Source: Isoetes taiwanensis
Lineage: Eukaryota > Streptophyta > Lycopodiopsida > Isoetales > Isoetaceae
Direction of reading: 5' to 3'
Assembly (NCBI GenBank): GCA_021234155.1
Contig: JAJEKV010000020.1
Location: forward strand, 3,706,563 to 3,770,562
Length of the DNA stretch: 64,000 bases
Shown: positions 22,674-34,152 of the stretch, one piece after another
Layout: each line of letters begins with the position of its first letter
How positions within the stretch are numbered: position 1 is the stretch's first letter
Made by a program: the position numbers and the translations under genes
Notes under the pieces: generated by a model
What the model was told of the DNA's origin: nothing
Database searches by the model: none
What the model saw: only the letters and a program-made list of their open reading frames with translations

Positions 22674-23282
22674 GTGTCGAAGGTTGAAGTATCCCAGCAG
22701 ATGTTAGGAGATATGCAGCAGCTGGTGGAAGAAGTAAGGGGTTACTTATTGGCAGCAAGAAGTCGGCAGAAGAGTGTGGCCAACAGGCACAGGACCGTAA
22801 GAGAGTTTAAGGTAGGCGATAGCGTCTGGTTGAAGATCAAGGTGAAGCAAGCTAAGCTTCGGATTGGGAGTTGCAAGAAGCTTGCCCCTAGGTGGGCTGG
22901 TCCGTTCAAGATTTTGGAGAGAGTGGGCTCCCAAGCCTACAAGTTGGATCTTCCGGCCCATCTTAAGGTTCACAAGGTCTTCCACGTAAGTTTATTAAAA
23001 AGGCACAATCCTAACCCTGAGGAGGTCTTGGATACTCCAACTTTGTTGGAAATGACGGAGGAGCAAGTAGAAATCGTGCCTGAATTACTCCTTGATAAGT
23101 CATTCAAGAAGACTAGGAGGTCTCAGTTCCTCCAATATTTGGTTAAGTGGAAGCACTTACCCGTGGAAGACGCGACATGGGTATTGAAGCAAGATTTGGA
23201 GAAGCAATACGCAGAGTTTATGAAGAAGTTTGATGGGCGAGTCGTCTCCGACTTAGTCGACCCCGACTTGCCAGGTGGTTAG
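22674..23282 (+). CDS. pol: Integrase C-terminus with chromodomain, element 1
   Basis: 202 codons. Residues 40-115 are the GPY/F-type integrase C-terminal module (FKVGDSVWLKIK, KLAPRWAGPFKI, VFHVSLLK). Residues of about 133-183 (23070-23222) are a chromodomain: EIVPELLLDK, QYLVKWKHLPVEDATW. The first tryptophan of the usual aromatic cage (VKW) is kept. The positions of the other two cage aromatics read as aliphatic residues, as in many plant chromoviruses with group II chromodomains. Chromodomains of this kind direct integration to heterochromatin, but binding to methylated H3K9 is uncertain here. The ORF ends at a stop at 23280-23282, followed by a long untranslated region. Confidence 0.92.
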   Translation: MSKVEVSQQMLGDMQQLVEEVRGYLLAARSRQKSVANRHRTVREFKVGDSVWLKIKVKQAKLRIGSCKKLAPRWAGPFKILERVGSQAYKLDLPAHLKVHKVFHVSLLKRHNPNPEEVLDTPTLLEMTEEQVEIVPELLLDKSFKKTRRSQFLQYLVKWKHLPVEDATWVLKQDLEKQYAEFMKKFDGRVVSDLVDPDLPGG

Positions 23283-23339
23283 CTAGTATGCTTGTTAGTT
23301 AGCCTAGACCCTAGCGCATGCATTCTAGTTAGTAGGGTG

Positions 23340-23730
23340 CATGTGCCAGAATCTTGGATCGTGTGGGCGATGATGGGATACGCCTTTAGGGCATTCTCTA
23401 GGCCACACGCACCAAGAGGTGCGCATGACCATTAGGGTCATGTGAGTGAGGAATGAGGCATGGTGGGCGATGATGGGACATCGATCGGATGATCTCTATG
23501 CCACGATGCGGGGGAACGCACACCTGGCCGTAGGAGGGTCATGGTGAAGTTCAAGTGATCATGCGTGATGATGGGATCGTGAGACGTTCTCTAGCTTAAA
23601 AACCTTTGGGAGCATGATGCACTGGGGTGTACTCGATCTGGGCGATCGTGTACGAGGTAGCACTTGATCATGGGCGATGACGGGAGCATCTTAAATGATC
23701 CTTAAGCTCAAATCCGAAAGGGCCATGATT
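23340..23730 (+). repeat. About 100-bp degenerate tandem repeats in element 1 3' region
   Basis: A motif close to GGGCGATGATGGGA recurs at 23365-23378, 23465-23478, 23563-23576 (variant GCGTGATGATGGGA) and 23672-23685 (variant GGGCGATGACGGGA), at spacings of 100, 98 and 109 bp. In the first three it is followed by a TCTCTA block. It lies in the non-coding 3' part (23283-24133). Confidence 0.75.
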
Positions 23731-24133
23731 TTGTGCAAGGTAGTAGGGCAACCTTGAGCCAGTAGTTTGGCTCAAGGAGGTAAGGGGGGTGGTCCCCTAA
23801 AACCACAATTTATTAATTGAACTAACGTAATGTGCTCCTTGTGCAGGCAAGTGAAAGGTGGGCATTAATGAGGAGCGCATTACGAGAAGATAGGGGGAGC
23901 CATAATCTAGATTATGAACCCTAATAACTCTTATAATAATATCCTGAATTATTGTAAGAAGTAACCTTGTTAAGGCTATATAATTTTGTATAAGTACAAA
24001 TATAGCCTAAATTTTGACTCTAACTAAGAAAAGTTGATCGTTAAAGTAAATTAAAGTGTATGATATGTTGTTTCTTTTGCAGGCATAAGGTAGGTTCGTC
24101 ACCTTAGCGCAATGCTGAGGACAACATTGTCCT

Positions 24134-24146
24134 AAGGGGGGGAGAA
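24134..24146 (+). promoter_or_regulatory. Polypurine tract of element 1
   Basis: The purine run AAGGGGGGGAGAA directly precedes the TG of the 3' LTR, where plus-strand DNA synthesis is primed. Confidence 0.9.
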
Positions 24147-24669
24147 TGTGACGTTCCAGGGGAATATATGCCATAAATACGTATATTCCTGGACCCGTCA
24201 CTATACAAGCCTAAGTTCATAGTCTTGTAGACCATGAATTGTGGCACTAGGGGGCATGACTAAGTTATTCACATAACTTAGCCAACCATAGGTTAAGACC
24301 AATTTCCACGTGGCCTTAACCTATTGGGCACCCGCCACGCGGGGACTCACCCGATTGGTGCCACGTGGCATCCTAGGTGGACCTAACTTATATTAGTGGG
24401 AACCCTAACCCTAGGCCTCTTTCCGGCCCTAGCTCCCAGAGACTCATCTACCTGCTCGAAACCCCGTTTCGAACATCGTTTGCTGTGGCATAGACTGGTG
24501 CAGCAGCCCCCGTAGGGTAGACCCGTTCTTGGAGCAAGAGCAGCATTACGTGAGTCGAAGACCATGGAGACACCCGGATCTGGAGGGAGAGCTTCGGGAG
24601 CAGGTATGTAGGGTAGTAGTTATGATAGTTCATCTGGAATTAGCATTCCAGATGTGCTAGTATCTTGTA
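24147..24669 (+). repeat. Element 1 3' LTR, left part
   Basis: The first 523 bp of the 3' LTR match 12576-13098. It is interrupted after ATCTTGTA by element 2, whose target duplication TTGTA is at 24665-24669. Confidence 0.95.
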
Positions 24670-26200
24670 TGTGACGTCCCCTACTCGTATACGGTGCACT
24701 CACCGTATACAAACAGGAGTTCTTCCCCCACACCAGCTCCATGCTGATACAGGGCCCCCCACATATCACTGCACCCGTAACGAGTCCCAGTGGGAAGAGT
24801 GAAGGTGTCATTCTACCCCGTCTCCCTCAGGGCCTACCTAGCTGCGGAAGCGTAAACATACATGTCAGTAGCACATACATCAACATCCTGTGACCATCTC
24901 GAAGGATGGTCCTCCTCATATCTGCATGGACAAAGATCAGCACATCACATAGGGGATCCTACCCAAGGCTCAGACTCAAAGGATGACTGACGGCTTGGGT
25001 CTCCAGAGTTCGTTCTGAGCCAGAATTCATGGCAATGGAGTTGGCTGGCATAAGAACATGGCATAGGGTTGTCCACTCCATCCGCCCCTCCCACATTGCA
25101 CACTTTGCGAGTAGGCTGAAAAGTGTCCGGGACCTGATCCTAGTGCGGATGCATAGCCAAGGGGCTATTCACGGGTCTCATCCTCCCGATTCGATGGGGC
25201 AGGTAGGGATCACTCCCTCGAGGTCTACATCTTGACTCAAGGTGACTAGAGGGCCCCACGCCCGTTCGGACTGAACCCACTGGAAAGTGTACACCACTTC
25301 ACGGGTGTCGAGCCCATGCCTTACCCGCACTTTCGGTGGTAAGCCATTGGACCTAGTCACAATGATCCCGGTAGGCTTTACACACCGGGGATGGTTAGGG
25401 AGTCGAGAACATGAACCTCCTTCTTAGCCCGGTCAGGCCCCTTCACCCACAACCCGGTGTGGTTCTTGTACCTGAGGCGAATCTACGGTGTGCTAGAGAG
25501 GCTACTCTAGGAGCATCAACTACAAGCTTTAGGGCCTCTACCCCTTCCCAATACAAGGAGTTCACGGAGATACATCATCCAAATACATCCGACGGAAGAA
25601 CTAAAGAACTAGATCTAATCATAGAGTTAGGTTCTTTAGTTAGTGTCCGAGATCTCACGATCTAGATAGGCTGCTATGGGCAATTTAATAGTCTAAACCT
25701 ACTGATTCTATGACTAGAAGGCGGTTTAAGCTATTAAATTGACCAAACTCTGATCCTTGAGTGGCTCCTCGACTGAGTTCAACCATCCTGGAGGCTGAGC
25801 GAATTGAGGGAACCCCGATGGTGCAATTAATGCTTTGGCGGCGGGGAGGCGGTTTTGGCTCTGGGGCAGCCAAAACCCGAGCTCTAAAACCCTAAGGACG
25901 AAAAACTAGCAAGCTAGGGTTTTCCTACCCTAAATAGACATGGGGTTTAGGCTAGGGTTTCCAATTACCCAATTTGGCATGTGGGATAATTGGGAAGGCC
26001 CCACTTGCCTTTAATGGCTAGGTGGCAAAATATGCCAACATGGAAAGGTGTGCCCTCATTAATGTGCACATGTGCACATTAATAATATATGAACACTCCT
26101 AGCAAGTTGTACACGCGTCGGTTGGAGTGGTGGTAATGCTGCGTGACGAGGCGATGCGGATATCGTCACGGGACCGTATCTTTGTCTTTGGAACGTCACA
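24670..26200 (-). repeat. Element 2 3' LTR
   Basis: The 1531-bp LTR reads, on the plus strand, from TGTGACGTCCCC to GGAACGTCACA. It pairs with 36099-37669. A block around 24925-25095 is homologous, in reverse orientation, to about 13790-13930 of the element 1 LTR (GGGGCGGATGGAGTGG.CAACCCTA), so the two LTR families share ancestry. Confidence 0.93.
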
Positions 26201-26213
26201 TTCTCCCCACCTT
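26201..26213 (-). promoter_or_regulatory. Polypurine tract of element 2
   Basis: The reverse complement reads AAGGTGGGGAGAA directly before the TG of the 3' LTR, almost the same as the tract of element 1. Confidence 0.85.
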
Positions 26214-27059
26214 GAAATGATGCGTCCAAAGCGACATGGTGGGTCTCCCCACCTTGGGATCTTCCTAACTTTTGCAACGCAATCAGCGTGATGCCTACAA
26301 TATAATATTTATACATTTATCACGATTACCCTAAGGTAATTACTTTTAGAACATTATTACGTCATTATATTATGGAATACTTATCAATTCATAACACCAT
26401 TAACAAGTTATTCACTATCTTAAGTTAGACAAAATTTCAACATTTCATATCTATAATTATTGTCCGAGGTACTCTTCATTCCTTGCAACACATTCCAACA
26501 AAACTTGTGTTGCAAGTCTTAATCTTCGACCTCCTTGCCCTCCGGGCTCTCTGCTGGCTGCAGTCGACACTACGTTAGTACCGTTTTAATTATTTAATAA
26601 ATTTTGGTTATATGGTGACCAACCCACCTATCTACATGAATGCATGGCTAATCTCCCGGCGTAGGAAGAGGATGAATCTTCCATAATGGCCGTGGAGACA
26701 GCGCCTATATGCCTATATGCCGCTCATGCCTACACCTCTAGTTGCCCAGCGTGGAGGATATCCTTCTCGCGTGGGGGGCGTGAAGGATGGATTCCTCCTA
26801 TCAAAGCATATATGGGGCTAAAGGTGCTTTCCCTATCAATGCATTCCTTAATGACCTCTTTTCTCTCGAGGGTCGTCTCCTTAGTGGGGCAGTAGACTTT
26901 CTAATCTACCTTCCACTCGCCCAAAGAACGCGGTCATGCCTACATTGACATTACACCACGCCCTAGAGATCACCGTAGTGGTCTCATCATCGGTAACAAC
27001 GCATGCGACCCATACCAAGCATAGGTTGCATGCGTAGATTAATCTATACAAGAATTAAC

Positions 27060-27617
27060 CTACACAAATCGACATGCACGAGCGATTTCTTGGAGATGAC
27101 CTTGCCATCCCATTGCTCCATAAACGTAGATGCTTTGCTTTACTAAATCCTTCTTAAGTACCCACGTCGCGTCTTCCACTGGCAAGTGCTTCCATTTGAC
27201 CAAGTATTGGAGGAACTCCGACCTCCTTGTCTTCTTGAAGGCTTTATCAAGAATCATTTCTGGAACTATTTCCAGCTGCTCCTCCGTCATTTCCAACAAC
27301 GTTGGAGTGTCCAAGACTTCGTCTGGATTTGGAGTATGCTTCTTCAACAAACTCACGTGGAAGACCTTATGAATCTTTAGGTGTGCTGGCAAATCCAACT
27401 TGTAGGATTGATTACCTACTCTCTTGATTATTCTGAAGGGTCCAGCCCACCTTGGAGCAAGCTTCTTGCAATTGCCAATCCTGAGCTTCGCCTGCTTCAC
27501 CTTTATCTTGAGCCATACATCATCTCCAACTTTGAACTCTCTGACTGTTCGATGCTTGTCGGCGATGCTCTTCTGACGACTTCTTGCTGCTAGCAGGTAA
27601 CCTCGAACTTCTTCCAC
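27060..27617 (-). CDS. pol: Integrase C-terminus with chromodomain, element 2
   Basis: 185 codons aligning closely with 22740-23220 of element 1. It has the GPY/F module (FKVGDDVWLKIK, KLAPRWAGPFRI, VFHVSLLKK), then the chromodomain at about residues 115-162 (27132-27275): EIVPEMILDK, QYLVKWKHLPVEDATW. The last roughly 20 residues diverge from element 1 and may follow a frame error. This is the best-preserved coding part of element 2, followed by non-coding DNA up to the polypurine tract. Confidence 0.9.
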   Translation of the reverse strand: MEEVRGYLLAARSRQKSIADKHRTVREFKVGDDVWLKIKVKQAKLRIGNCKKLAPRWAGPFRIIKRVGNQSYKLDLPAHLKIHKVFHVSLLKKHTPNPDEVLDTPTLLEMTEEQLEIVPEMILDKAFKKTRRSEFLQYLVKWKHLPVEDATWVLKKDLVKQSIYVYGAMGWQGHLQEIARACRFV

Positions 27618-28640
27618 GAGCCGCGTGCATATCGGCCAACATCTGCTGCGAAACTTCTACTTTTGACGGGGTTGTGCCAAGTTAATGCGGAGTTAAACAA
27701 TCGATAGCCATAATTGATCATAAATGGCGACATTTGGGGCCATTCCTGCTTGGTGCTATTGTATGCAAACTCCACCAAGTGAATAAATTCTTCCCACATA
27801 CTTTGCTTATTCGGACATAGTTTCTTAGCATGTCTTCTAAGATCCTGTTGGTCCGCTCCGTCGGCCATCCGTCGAGGATGATCACCGCGTGCTCATGGAT
27901 AGCTTGGTCTGAATCGTCGCGAAGAGGTCTTGCCAAAGGCACTCATGAACTTCGGATCCCCTGTCGGAGATAATCTCCCTTGGCATGCCATGAAGCACGA
28001 AGATCTCTTTGGTGAAGAGCTTTCTTTGTATCCATAGCTGTATCTGTGGTCTGCAAGGGCACAAAATGTGCCATCTTTGACAACTTGTCGACCACTACCA
28101 TCAAGGCATCTTTGCCTCTCGCTGTTCTTAAGGAGTCCCATTGATGAAATCCATCTTTGATTACCTCCCACTTAGCGTTTGGCACCGCTAATGGCTCTAA
28201 TGCCCCCTGGAATTGAAGCTGCTCCGCCTTCGTCTGGCGGCATAGCTGACATTCCTTGATGTAGCGAGCTATTTGCTTCTTCATTCTGGCCAATAATAGC
28301 TGCCGCTTTGAAATATGTTTTCATGAATCCCATGGCGGCTATTGGGCTGTTGTGCGTGTCATGGAGGATCAACTTCCTTACACCTGATGATTCAGTGCAC
28401 GCGCAACTTGTTCTTATGGTATAACAGGTTGCCTTCCTTCTTATAATGCTTGAAGGCCTCCCGCTCTTTATCTGTTCTAGCCTCCTTAGAGAGGCTTGCC
28501 CATACTTCCACAGAAACCCACATCCGTTGGCAAGGACTCTTCAATCTTCTTACCAAAGTCGCCGGAGGCGTCGAAATTGCATTGCAATGCACTCTAGTTG
28601 TCGGGGGATGCCTTGAAAGCGCATCTGCTACCACATTGAG
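27618..28640 (-). pseudogene. pol: Integrase of element 2, frameshifted
   Basis: Pieces in three frames cover the zinc-binding part (MILHDTHNSPIAAMGFMKT near 28372) and the core: a region equivalent to ISMDFITGL near 28160 reads SSMGL, then MPREIISDRGSE near 27970 and TERTNRILEDMLR near 27860. The order and wording follow element 1 closely. Several single-base indels break it. Confidence 0.85.
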
Positions 28641-29770
28641 CTTCCGCTTTGTAGACTATATCAAAGTCATATTCTTGAGGAACTCCATCCATCTCCGTTG
28701 CCTCAGGATTAAGGTGTGGTTGCGTGAATACATATTGGAGGCTCGATGGTGGGTATCCAATTAGAACTTCCTTCCCAAGAGATAGTGCCTCCATATTCTT
28801 AATGCCCCGACAACCGCAAGCAATTCACGATGCGTGCGTTGGGTAAGCGGCGTCTCGGCGTCGTTCATCTTTACGGAATCATCACGCTACCACACGCTCT
28901 TCTTGCATAAGCCTTTGCACTGTAGCTATCTTACTGCATCTGTTGCTACAAGCTTATCTTTCCCCGGTCCGCAAGGTCAAGACAGGGTGTCGTCGAGCTT
29001 CTTTCAACAATTCAAACCCCTTTTGGGCTTTCTTGTGCCAATGCTCTACCCGGTCTTTCACCTTCTGCCCTCGTCGTCAGTGCGTTAGCGGGGCTGCTAT
29101 CTTAGCAAAGTTCTTCACGAACTTCCTGTAGTACCCTGCTAGACCGAGAAAACTTATGACCTCGTGCACATTCTTCGGCGCCGGCCACTGAATCACTGCT
29201 TCAATCTTGGCGGGGTCCGTCGAGATGCCTTCTGCCGAGATCACGTGACCAAGGTATTCCACCTTCTCTGTTGCGAAGTGGCGCCGACAACTTGGCGTGC
29301 ATAACCGGTGCCTCTTCAACTTCTCTAGCACCCTTCTCAAGTGTTGCACGTGCTCTTCAAGGGATCTGCTATACACCAAAATGTCATCAAAGAAAACAAT
29401 CACAAAGGTGTCCAGGAACTCCCTGAAGATATCGTTCATGAGCCTCATGAGCGTTATGGGCATTTGATAAGCGAAGGCATCACTTGTGAACTCATAATGC
29501 CCATACCGCGTCGAAGGCGGTCTTGTGGATATCTTCCTCCTTTATCCGTGTATCGATGATAACCTGACCTTAAGTCGATTTTGGAGAAGATCTTTGCTCC
29601 TTGAAGCTGATCCATCAAGTCATCTGATCTTGGAAGCGCATACTTGTTCTTAATGGTGTGCTTATTCAACTGTCTATAGTCTATGCACATCCTCAAGGAT
29701 CCATCCTTCTTCTTGACAAAAAGAATGGAAACCTAGGTCCTTCTTGATCTCATCACGGAAAGAGATCATT
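28641..29770 (-). pseudogene. pol: Reverse transcriptase and RNase H of element 2
   Basis: RT pieces at 29454-29696 ([29 protein letters not shown]) and 29077-29463 ([14 protein letters not shown] with catalytic [41 protein letters not shown]) abut in different frames. RNase H between 29076 and 28640 is only recognisable as fragments. The neighbouring order matches element 1. Confidence 0.88.
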
Positions 29771-29951
29771 CTATATGGAGCCTTGCTGGAACTTGTTCCG
29801 GTTCGTGATCAACTTAGCTATTTTGCTTCGTGATCTTAGCTATTTGCCGAGCATCTTGTCTTCTTTGCTTCCTTCCAATTCCGGCTGCAAGCTAATCTCA
29901 AGCTTGAAGATGTATGCTACTTGCTCACTCTTGATGCACTTGAGCGGTCGT

Positions 29952-30330
29952 TTAGAAGACATGCACCTTGCATGATGGGAACAACTTCTTTACTGTTATC
30001 TCAATGATCTTGCCGTCGGGTGTTGGGAAGGTCACCTTCCGCTTTCCACAATCAATAATGGCCCTCTTTGGTCCAAGGTACTCCATACCTATTATCAAGT
30101 CGTACTTGCCAATGCCCATTACTTCTCGCCCCATCTGGATTTTAATCCCGGCAAGTCGATGTCAAAGTTGATTCTTTTACTGCAGAAATGCGCGCTTCTT
30201 TGCTCCACTTGCTAAGACAAGCGGGCCTTGGCTTTGACTTTAATGGTTTCAACTTCAACATTTGAACCATTAAGGAGATGCAAAGTTATGGCTACTTCCC
30301 CTAATCTATCGGGACTATAAATGACTTGGC
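29952..30330 (-). pseudogene. pol: Protease region of element 2
   Basis: The frame contains GIGKYDLIIGMEYLGPKRAI, equivalent to DIGRYDLIVGMEFLKPAKAM in element 1. The active-site segment expected near 30260 is not readable in frame, so the protease is decayed here. Confidence 0.7.
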
Positions 30331-30639
30331 CTTGGCCTTTTCCACTGTGGAAATTACTTTATACTGGCTCTCTGCTTGCTCTGTATCTATTGCGGCAAAG
30401 ATATGACACTCACCCTGAATGTAGTCGCGGGCCTCCTCGCCGTCGTCGTCGGTCAAAGTGTCCCAATCTCCCAACTCACGCTAGCCCTGCACTCATGACA
30501 TATGGGCGATTCAACGTCCTATGGCCTTTGGAAACACCAAGCAAAGGCGCTTTTCTATGCACTCTGTCTCTTCTCCTTGGGCATGGCTGCGTGAAAGGAT
30601 CGCCTTTGCTTTGGAGTAGTTTGACCCTTCTGTTTGTCT

Positions 30640-31824
30640 TTGAAAGATACACGCTTCTTCTCCTGCTTTGCTTCCCTTGATTGCCACTATATGGGGCTCT
30701 AGCTGGTCTGGCTTTTGTTGTCCTCGGGCTTTGGCAACTTTCTTTGCCTTGCCTTTATCTTGGTATCTTTGCTGCCTCTTTTGCTATTACGAGGTCTGTT
30801 CCTTTGCAAACTTATTGCCTTGGACTCCGCTTAAATCTTTTGTTCTCGGGTTTATTGCCCTTACAAGCTTGCGGATCTCCTCATTCGGACCTTCAATGTA
30901 GCTTTCCCTTTGCGTGCTTCTCACCTAACTTTGGCACATCTGACCTTAGCCTCATAAATTCCTCTTGTATATTTAAATCTTGACTTGTTGCCTTGCTTTG
31001 CAACTGTAGAAACTTCTTTGCATCATCTTGGACTTGTGCTCTCTTGGGGCGTAATGGCGCTTGAAGGCTTTAGCAAACTTCTTGAACACCGCAAGCATCC
31101 TGCTTAAGCCATGAGCCTTGGCATAGTCCTTCCACCAAATGCGTCTTTGCTCCCTTGGGTTATTTGTTGCCACCTGCCTTTATCCTTATCCTTCATACCA
31201 TAGGCATTGCCGTATTAGCTCATCTCGTCAAGCCAAGCCTCTGCCTCCATGCGACCTGTTCTCGCTTTGAATTGCTCGAGCTTCTGGCCTTCCAAACATT
31301 CCCCAATCGCGAGTCTACTTTCTTACGGTAGTCGAGGGTTCTTGTGTCCCTTTGTCGTCCGTCCAGGCGTTCCTCGCGCCTTCCATCTGTTAGGTCTTGG
31401 TTACGCTCTTCTTCTTCCTCGAGAATCGAGTCGAATCTGAGCTTGAGTCGGAGGAGTCAGAGCTGGGGACCTTCCTCTCTTGCTCCTCTTCTTGTCTCTA
31501 TCACGTTCTCAGGTGCTGATGCTTGCGGCGGATTGGCGTTACCACCGAACTTTGTTCGCGTTGTGCGCATAGCAAAAGCCTTTATCTGTTCGAGGTCCGT
31601 CCTCATTTGCGATATTTCTTCTTAGGGGTCATTTGTCCAAATTCTTCAAGCGGGTTCCTTGCGGGCGTGGCCTGGCGGGCTCTGTTCCTCTGTAAGTTCC
31701 AGGTTGTCGTTCTCTCTGGCGCTCGGGCCTCTAGCTGCATACACAAGTGGTTCATATCTATATGGTTAGTTTTTCCTTGCTTTCTTGCATTATTTATGTT
31801 TGTTGGCATGGTTGGGGAACACAA
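30640..31824 (-). pseudogene. gag: Gag of element 2
   Basis: Fragments in several frames match element 1 Gag: MEAEAWLDEM and YGNAYGMKDKDKG near 31190-31250, and RRIWWKDYAKAHGL near 31140. The N-terminal part starts near 31755 or 31824. It is heavily frameshifted. It sits just after ORF2, as in element 1. Confidence 0.75.
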
Positions 31825-31915
31825 AATATATCAACAAAACATTTATAGTGCAAGAGAAATATTATATTTATATTTTATATTACACTAATACAAAAAATTG
31901 CAACTTACGCTAATC

Positions 31916-33447
31916 ATTTACTGTTGTTGCGGTAAGATGGATTATCCTCGGGAACTTCTTCACTTGGGCTGTTCCCACTGAATGGCCCAAGTTCCTAAGA
32001 ACATTGGCTGGAGATCCACCTGTAATGCTCTTGCTAAATCTTCTATTACCGGTGGGAGGTATAAGCTCTCCATTGGCAGGTCTTGCTGCCGCTTTGTAAG
32101 GTATGGCGAAGTCGAAGGCGTCGAGTGCTACGCTCTCTTCACGGGGATTGCATACTTTCGGTGTTAAGGGGTACCTTGCATGCCGCGAGATCACGAGGAG
32201 TGCAATCAGCAACGATACTCCTTCCTGCGCCTCGAAGGGTGAACTTGCGGTGGGTAACCGCTATTCTTCCATCCATCGGCGTGGCGGGTAATGGCGTAGT
32301 GACACACAGTTCGTTGCGAGGCGGGTCCTCGGCCACTTTCGGTATCCAGCTCACATTATGCGCTTCGAAATCATCAACCTCCACCGTGGTGAGCTCCACA
32401 GTAGTCTCGGATGTAGCTGAAGCCCTCCTGAGGGGTCGAATCGCTGTCCTATCGAGGGAGGTCTTTGCGGGGCGAGCTTGCGTTAGGATGTTTGAGGTAG
32501 CATAGCGGATCCCCATCTGTTCACGAAGAGCAAGGAACTCTTCCTCCGTCCGGTAGCTTGTTACTTGCCCGTATGCCCTCCATAATCTGATATTCTTTGT
32601 AGGCTTGGATGTGGGAGGTAAACTCTCCCGTGTAAGTGTCGGCTTCCCTTACTTGGAGGGGAAGTCGGACTCTCCTCGGACGATGAAGTCGTCCAAAATG
32701 CGCTTCTTAGAGTTGGTGCGGCAACTCTTGGTCGGTACTCCCTTTCCCTGCACTCAGGAGGTTTTGAATGTAAACTTAGGAGCAGAAACTCCTCACCTTC
32801 GACTATGATGGGAGCTAGGCTTGTGATGCCTAACCCGGGGTGGCGCCGACTCTGAGAGTCTGCCGGCTTCTTTAGTCTTGCCACTCTGCTCGCCTTGTCG
32901 CCCACGCTCTTCGGGGGTGAGCTCGACATAGTCTTCCTCTTCCTCGATTCTGTTCATCCGAGTCTTCTTCCTTCCCTTCACACTCCTGTTCATCCGCGTG
33001 TGAGAAGCCGTTGTTACGCCACTATGGCTAATGGGTCCACGTCCATGGGGGGGAATAGAGGTTTCCCCACGGTGTTCTCGACGCGGTGGGTAAGAAAGAT
33101 TGCCGAGGCGGTGTTGAAAGAAAGTACTTGGTCCCGATGTGATTAGGACCATTGGCTCCGGTGTGCGATGCGCTTTGTTTGTGAGGTATTTGGCGATGTT
33201 GGGACATCGTCTAATCTTTACTGCGAGGGGCTGTCTAGGAACAAAATATCCTACACAAGGGGAGTTGCACTAGCGCTGGTTCTACCCTAGCTTGGAACTT
33301 CGATCAAGACTCTACTATAAGGCTGGGGTCGTGCAAGGTTGCTTGGGCGTCTACCTCCTTCCTGAAGATGGAAGATTTGGTCGGCGTCGGCCTCGGCGAC
33401 ATATGGCCGGCTTGGCTGTACCATCTGTGGAAATCAGAAGTTGCCAT
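31916..33447 (-). pseudogene. Accessory ORF2 of element 2, unknown function, frameshifted
   Basis: The start at 33447 reads MATSDFHRWYSQAGH, matching the ORF2 start of element 1. Later blocks are a Glu-rich stretch with EEEDYVELTPEERGRQ, LGITSLAPIIVEGEEF (about 32830), DGRIAVTHRKFTLRG (about 32260) and GGSPANVLRNLGHSVG near the end (about 32000). Each has a counterpart in element 1 in the same order. At least four frame changes separate the blocks. The conservation of start, middle and end across two separate elements shows this is a genuine protein of the family. No domain was recognised. Confidence 0.7.
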
Positions 33448-33761
33448 TGATTAATTGCAGAAGAGGGTAACAAACGGTTGCAAGAGCGCCTCAGGGAGTT
33501 GGGAAATCGGCTAGAAGGGCAGGAGCAGATTTGTAGGGTGCTATCGAGAAATAGCCGGGTCTATTTATAGAAAAGGGGAAAACCCTAATTTTTGGATGAC
33601 TTGAAAATTTCCTAGGATTGGGTAATTCTAACTTATCTGAGGTCAAAATAGGAGTTTGAGGACTATATGAGATGCTTGAACAAGGCTAGGTTACCTAAAA
33701 GATGCTATCACGATGGGTTGAAGGTGACTTTGACAAGTCTGGTGAAGAAATGGTAAGAGGT

Positions 33762-34022
33762 CTCACACTTAGCGCCTCGCTTCAAAACTAACTTTTGTTT
33801 TGCGACCCGGTAGAGACATGAGACATCTCATTCATTCGATCAAAGGTGTCAATTTGGGTAAACTAATGGTGTAAGGGTGATGGGCTCATCAAATTAGGCA
33901 GAATCGACCCCTTATTTGGTCAATTTGGAGCTGTTTTTGGCCAAGTTTGGGCGAGGTCTCACGACTTAGCCTACCGCTTCAATACTAACTTTTGTTTTGC
34001 AACCGGTAGCGGTATGAGACAT
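33762..34022 (-). repeat. Hairpin pair between H3-like ORF and ORF2 (element 2)
   Basis: Two copies of about 68 bp (33762-33830 and 33955-34022) share TCTCAC at one end and TGAGA at the other. Inside are GCGCCTCGCTTCAAAACTAA-like and TTTTGCGACCCGGTAG-like halves. They occupy the same relative position as the hairpin pair of element 1, with similar spacing (193 against 202 bp) but different sequence. Confidence 0.75.
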
Positions 34023-34152
34023 CATGTCTCTCGGCTTGCAAATGTCCTATTTCACTGGAATAAAAGCTAAAACTTATTAATTTACTCTAATTAACCAAGT
34101 TTATGTCATCAAAGTACACAAAATTGCTCTATGTTACAAAATTTTTAATTAT

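Noticed and set aside
12576-24146. Element 1 as an integrated plant pararetrovirus
   Set aside because: It has true LTRs, target duplications and an integrase with chromodomain, and no movement or coat protein region.
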